64,000 bases of DNA from Meandrina meandrites (taxonomy: Eukaryota > Cnidaria > Anthozoa > Scleractinia > Meandrinidae). The translations under genes were made by a program, and so were the position numbers. How positions within the stretch are numbered: position 1 is the stretch's first letter; each line of letters starts with the position of its first letter. Location: the NCBI GenBank assembly GCA_963693305.1, contig OY855913.1:6545701-6609700 (forward strand). Reading direction: 5' to 3'. Shown here one piece after another: positions 60,626 through 64,000 of the stretch. Under the pieces are notes generated by a model. It was given only the letters and a program-made list of their open reading frames with translations. It searched no databases and was not told the origin of the DNA.

Positions 60626-60966
60626 GGAAAGTCCCAATAAGGACGAAACGCCTGTCTGCGGTTGCAATCCTGCTGTATCGGTTCTAGTCGTGGTGTTGTC
60701 TCGTAAAGTCTACTTTTCACGTAGTATGATCAGCCTTGCTTGCCGTTTATTGCTAAAAAGTTAAAATAGGATGCAAACGATTATCCCCCACGAGTCTCAG
60801 ACAGCATTAGCATGCTCTGCGAGAAATAGAGGGAATCTAGGCGAAGTTTTCGTTTCAAAAAAGTGTTTTAGGAACACCAGCTGTTTTAGAAAGCGTTTAA
60901 GGAAAATCGTCCGCCATTCCGGTTTGTTAGTCTGAGTCTTGTCTGAGTCATGACGTCACTCACGCA

Positions 60967-61102
60967 CGCAAAGGCATGGTACACGTTTTAAAATTGCTAA
61001 AATTATATTAGAGATGGATTGGAGGGACAGCTGTCCCTCCAATCCATACGTACAAAGTAATCTTATTTTAGCTATTTTTAAAAGTGTACCATGCCTTTGC
61101 GT
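60967..61102. mobile_element. 136-bp hairpin, CGCAAAGGCATGGTACAC ends
   Basis: The left arm CGCAAAGGCATGGTACAC pairs with GTGTACCATGCCTTTGCG. The centre is the palindrome GGATTGGAGGGACAGCTGTC plus complement. No duplication was identified. Confidence 0.78.
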
Positions 61103-61453
61103 TTTAACCAATAACTCTCAACTGAATTTGGTGAACTTACTAATGTTTGGATGCTTTTTCAGATGACGGGCTCCATTTTTCAATTCAATCGATTTTAAAA
61201 ATTCGTACCCAGTCCCCCGCTCGTTTAGAACATGGCCAATTGAGTCACGTTCTTTTCGTGTGCGTGCGCGCAAGTGTGCACACGTGCTTATCACAGCGCG
61301 CGCAATTCCTCGAACGTTTTTTTTTAAAAAATAACATAAGTAACGAGCTTATCAACAGTGGTGGAAGGAGAAGCCTTTTGAAGTGTGTTTTGACTAATGG
61401 CTGCAATTTTTCATAATTATGTTATTTGAGAAGTCCGGGTCCACTTTATCTAG

Positions 61454-61510
61454 TCTGCGTCGCAGACAGTCTGAAGGATTATATGACACGTCCGGTTATA
61501 AACGCGAGTC
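61454..61510. mobile_element. Degenerate relative of the 37,967 MITE
   Basis: TAGTCTGCGTCGCAGACAGT and GACACGTCCGG match the 37,967-38,045 element. The right terminus is lost. Confidence 0.55.
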
Positions 61511-62129
61511 AAAACAATAAAGCTGTTATTCATTATTCTGGTTCCACGAAAGTGTCGGTTTTTCTGTAACAGCAAAGCTCCATAACTTTGCTGATTGCGA
61601 ATGTCCTTTTAATCGCGCAGTGTCCTGGGCGCATTCCATAAGGCGAAAATCGGCTGTACACACTTGCGATCACTTGCCAAAATTGTCTCTCCAGGGTCAC
61701 TAGATTGCCAAATTTTGTAACGGTCATACTTTTGAAAATGTATGTTGCATAGCGTACGAAACGTCAAGTTAGTAAAATGCGATTTCTCACAATGTTTATT
61801 ACCGCTGTTTGTTTCATGTTTTTAATCAAGTTACGATGGCCTAAAACCAAGAGTCTATATAAACAAATATTGTTTTCTTAAAAAAAACCCAATAAATTTG
61901 TGCCCATACAGCGAACCTAAAAGGCAGAAACTACTCAAGGGCACGAACGTGGTCGATGCGTCATGCACATGTACACGAAAACATTACTTTTCGTACAAAT
62001 CCTATATACCTCCTGAAAATTCGCTTACACAAAAAATCAGATAAAGTCTGCTCGTTCGTTTCAACAGAAAAAAAGTTAAATCCCTCAGAATAATTTTACG
62101 GTAGAGCACAAAGTGCTATATTATTTATA

Positions 62130-63050
62130 TACTGTAACATTTTATGCCGTTAGATAACGGCTTATTTTGAACATCATCATATACCTACTGTAACATTTTA
62201 GCCCAATAGATAACGGCTTTATACAACTTCCCGAGGGGTTTTGGGTGGGAATATATATTATTAAAAAACTTTGACAAATTTAATTTGTACATATAGAAAA
62301 AATTTAGCCATAAAGCTACTTTAACAATATTTTATATTATACCGAAAGAAAGTTAGCAGTTAATTTTCTGCCAGAGTTTTCTCATTAAATTAGCCTAAAT
62401 TAACTTGGGTGGGCTTATGAATCTATGAACTATCCGAGGGCTTATACCGTACAATTCCGGTTAAAAGCCCCCCGCTTATAAGCCCTCCCGGAAACAAAAA
62501 AAATACATCCGGCTTTAAGCCCCTTCGGATCAGTATAAGCCCCCCTTTGTTGGATGACAGTACTGGACAGGGCTAAATGTTGCTTTATTACGACTTTTAA
62601 CTTAAAAACGCGTTTCGTTAAACACTGCCGTGGCTCGTTTCGAAACTTTTTTTTTATTCCTCTTATAAGCCCCCCCCCCCTCCGGGTATAAGCCCCTCCG
62701 TTTATAAGCCCACCCAAAACCCCTTACGAATAAGCCCAGGGCTTATAACCGGAATTTTACGTTACATTAGTTTGAAAATCTCATCATATACCTACTGTTA
62801 CATTTTTGGCCCTACGATAACGGCTTATTTTGAACATCTCATTTGAGGCCAATAGAAAATCTCATGTTCCTACAACGACTTATATATGTTGAGGGTCCAT
62901 ATTACCAACTGTAACACTTAAGGCCACTGCAGAAAACAGCTTATTTTTAAGTTGGTATATTAGCATTATATTACCGACTGGTATTAGGGGCTTAAAAGTT
63001 ATCAGTAAAAAGACTATTAAGCCGTTATCCAGTTATCTAAACGTCCGATA
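62130..63050 (-). repeat. Tandem array of about 58-bp AATAAGCCGTTATC units, inverted, interrupted
   Basis: GATAACGGCTTATTTTGAAC and TATACCTACTGTAACATTTT recur at 62,133-62,260 and 62,755-62,990 as the reverse complement of the 57.78-kb units. Between them (about 62,400-62,760) lies sequence with repeated GGCTTATAAGCCC / TAAGCCCCTCCG motifs, itself partly palindromic. Confidence 0.75.
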
Positions 63051-63057
63051 TAAACCG

Positions 63058-63710
63058 TGCATGTCAGAAGGTTGAAACTGACCTATCATTGAAATAGGAA
63101 AATACGCAGTAAACTGTCTTTAAGTGCAACTTCCGTTGCATCTAAAGAATAAGATAAAAAACAAATGAAAAAAGCAAAACTATTCCTCAATGTTAAAATG
63201 TTCAAATACCTAATTTAACATTGGTGTTGTTAGTTCTAAAATCCACTACGATTGCGTTGTATATGGTTAAACATTAAGAATAGTACAACTGACAATGAGT
63301 TTGATCAGGGCTTTCAATTTCAACAGCTGAAAACTCGAATGGTTTGTAGTAAAATAATCAGTATGCCAGATAGGCTCGATTTCTGCCGCTTTCTCGAGTC
63401 CTTGTTCCTCATTCCTCGAACAGCGGCACGTGCTTTCGTAGTCCACTGGTCTCTTTTTGCATGTCCGGTCACGACGAAAAAAATTTCTATCCATCGCTGT
63501 GAACCAACACATTAACTGCCAATTAATGGTTTGACAGGTCTTCACAGGTAGCGCAAAAAAGCTGTTTGGTTTTAGCAGTTGCTTGCGTTTGAAACGTAAG
63601 ATTTAAGTAAAGAAAACAAAAACAAAGAGCTCTTGACTTCTTTTTTAATCTTTCCGGACACGAAATGATTGCAATGCAGGACACGACCTCATTGATCCAG
63701 AGCCAAAACA
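63058..63710 (+). repeat. Duplicated block, copy B (partner 50,199-50,826)
   Basis: Co-linear diverged copy of the 50-kb block, beginning GTGCATGTCAGAAGG and ending ..CCAGAGCCAAAACA. It lies about 5.4 kb upstream of the second CA signal-peptide exon, mirroring the arrangement of copy A. Confidence 0.8.
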
Positions 63711-64000
63711 ATTTTTTTTCAATACTTCATTTCATTGTACTACATAAAGATGTTGAGTCGTAAGTGAAGTCGATTTATTTTATATGAACCAATCCACTGT
63801 TGGAATCGAAGGTGTCTATTGGTGGTCTGCTATTGGTAATTAAATGGTGACGAGTGAAATAAGGAACTAATTTCATGCGCGTTTTGCCAAAATTCTAATT
63901 AATAATTTCCCTCGCCTCCCCAGGCTCGGTTTCTAGCTAAAACATTTTTGTCCTTTTACCGGAAACCCCCACACTGACTCGCGTGATTCAAGACCAAAAT

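Larger units (their letters stand above)
58661..60754. mobile_element. Outer inverted-repeat element with nested elements
   Basis: The left arm, reading CAGCAATAAA, then GCAAGCAAGGCTGAT, then (after the SINE) CATACTACGTGAAAAGTAGA..TTCGTCCTTATTGGGA to 59,165, is the reverse complement of 60,630-60,754. No transposase frame is seen inside. It contains, in order, a SINE in the left arm, a palindrome, a hairpin within that palindrome, and an ATCGAT-rich hairpin. Confidence 0.85.

Overview
The window is nuclear DNA from an animal, most likely an anthozoan cnidarian such as a stony coral. The genes have many small exons with GT..AG introns, and there are no operons or ribosome binding sites. Introns and spacers are packed with tRNA-derived SINEs, LINE fragments, palindromic MITEs and microsatellites. 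One gene is a secreted, probably GPI-anchored alpha-carbonic anhydrase of the kind common in corals. The taxon is inferred from recognition, not from a search.

Layout. (1) 1-7,438, plus strand: the 3' part of a leucine-rich-repeat gene, 11 exons that join in frame, ending in an acidic tail. (2) 8,608-9,687, minus: an intronless seven-helix membrane protein resembling the PRRT3/PRRT4 membrane domain. (3) 9.7-16.0 kb: no gene seen. (4) 16,042-19,128, minus: a two-exon K2P potassium channel whose intron splits the first pore-filter glycine codon. (5) 21,623-32,347, plus: a complete 10-exon RNF25 E3 ubiquitin ligase (RWD, RING-H2, long basic tail with three PPPGF motifs). Its introns hold a LINE with an open 608-codon reverse-transcriptase frame and other repeats. 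(6) 33.05-34.59 kb: a minisatellite with a 79-bp higher-order period. (7) 37,383-44,319, minus: a complete seven-exon carbonic anhydrase. (8) 44.3-64 kb: a repeat-rich region holding a second, lone copy of the carbonic anhydrase signal-peptide exon (57,622-57,685). A second homologous block (50.20-50.83 and 63.06-63.71 kb) lies in the same order and orientation, pointing to an old tandem duplication of the carbonic anhydrase 5' region.

The genes look like independent housekeeping or physiological genes and do not form a pathway. The most distinctive content is mobile: at least six short, nearly palindromic elements with clear 9-bp target-site duplications, one 225-bp relative with a 10-bp duplication, and a nest of inverted-repeat elements inside one another at 58.66-60.75 kb. 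Exon boundaries were read by eye from splice sites and frame continuity; no alignment was run.
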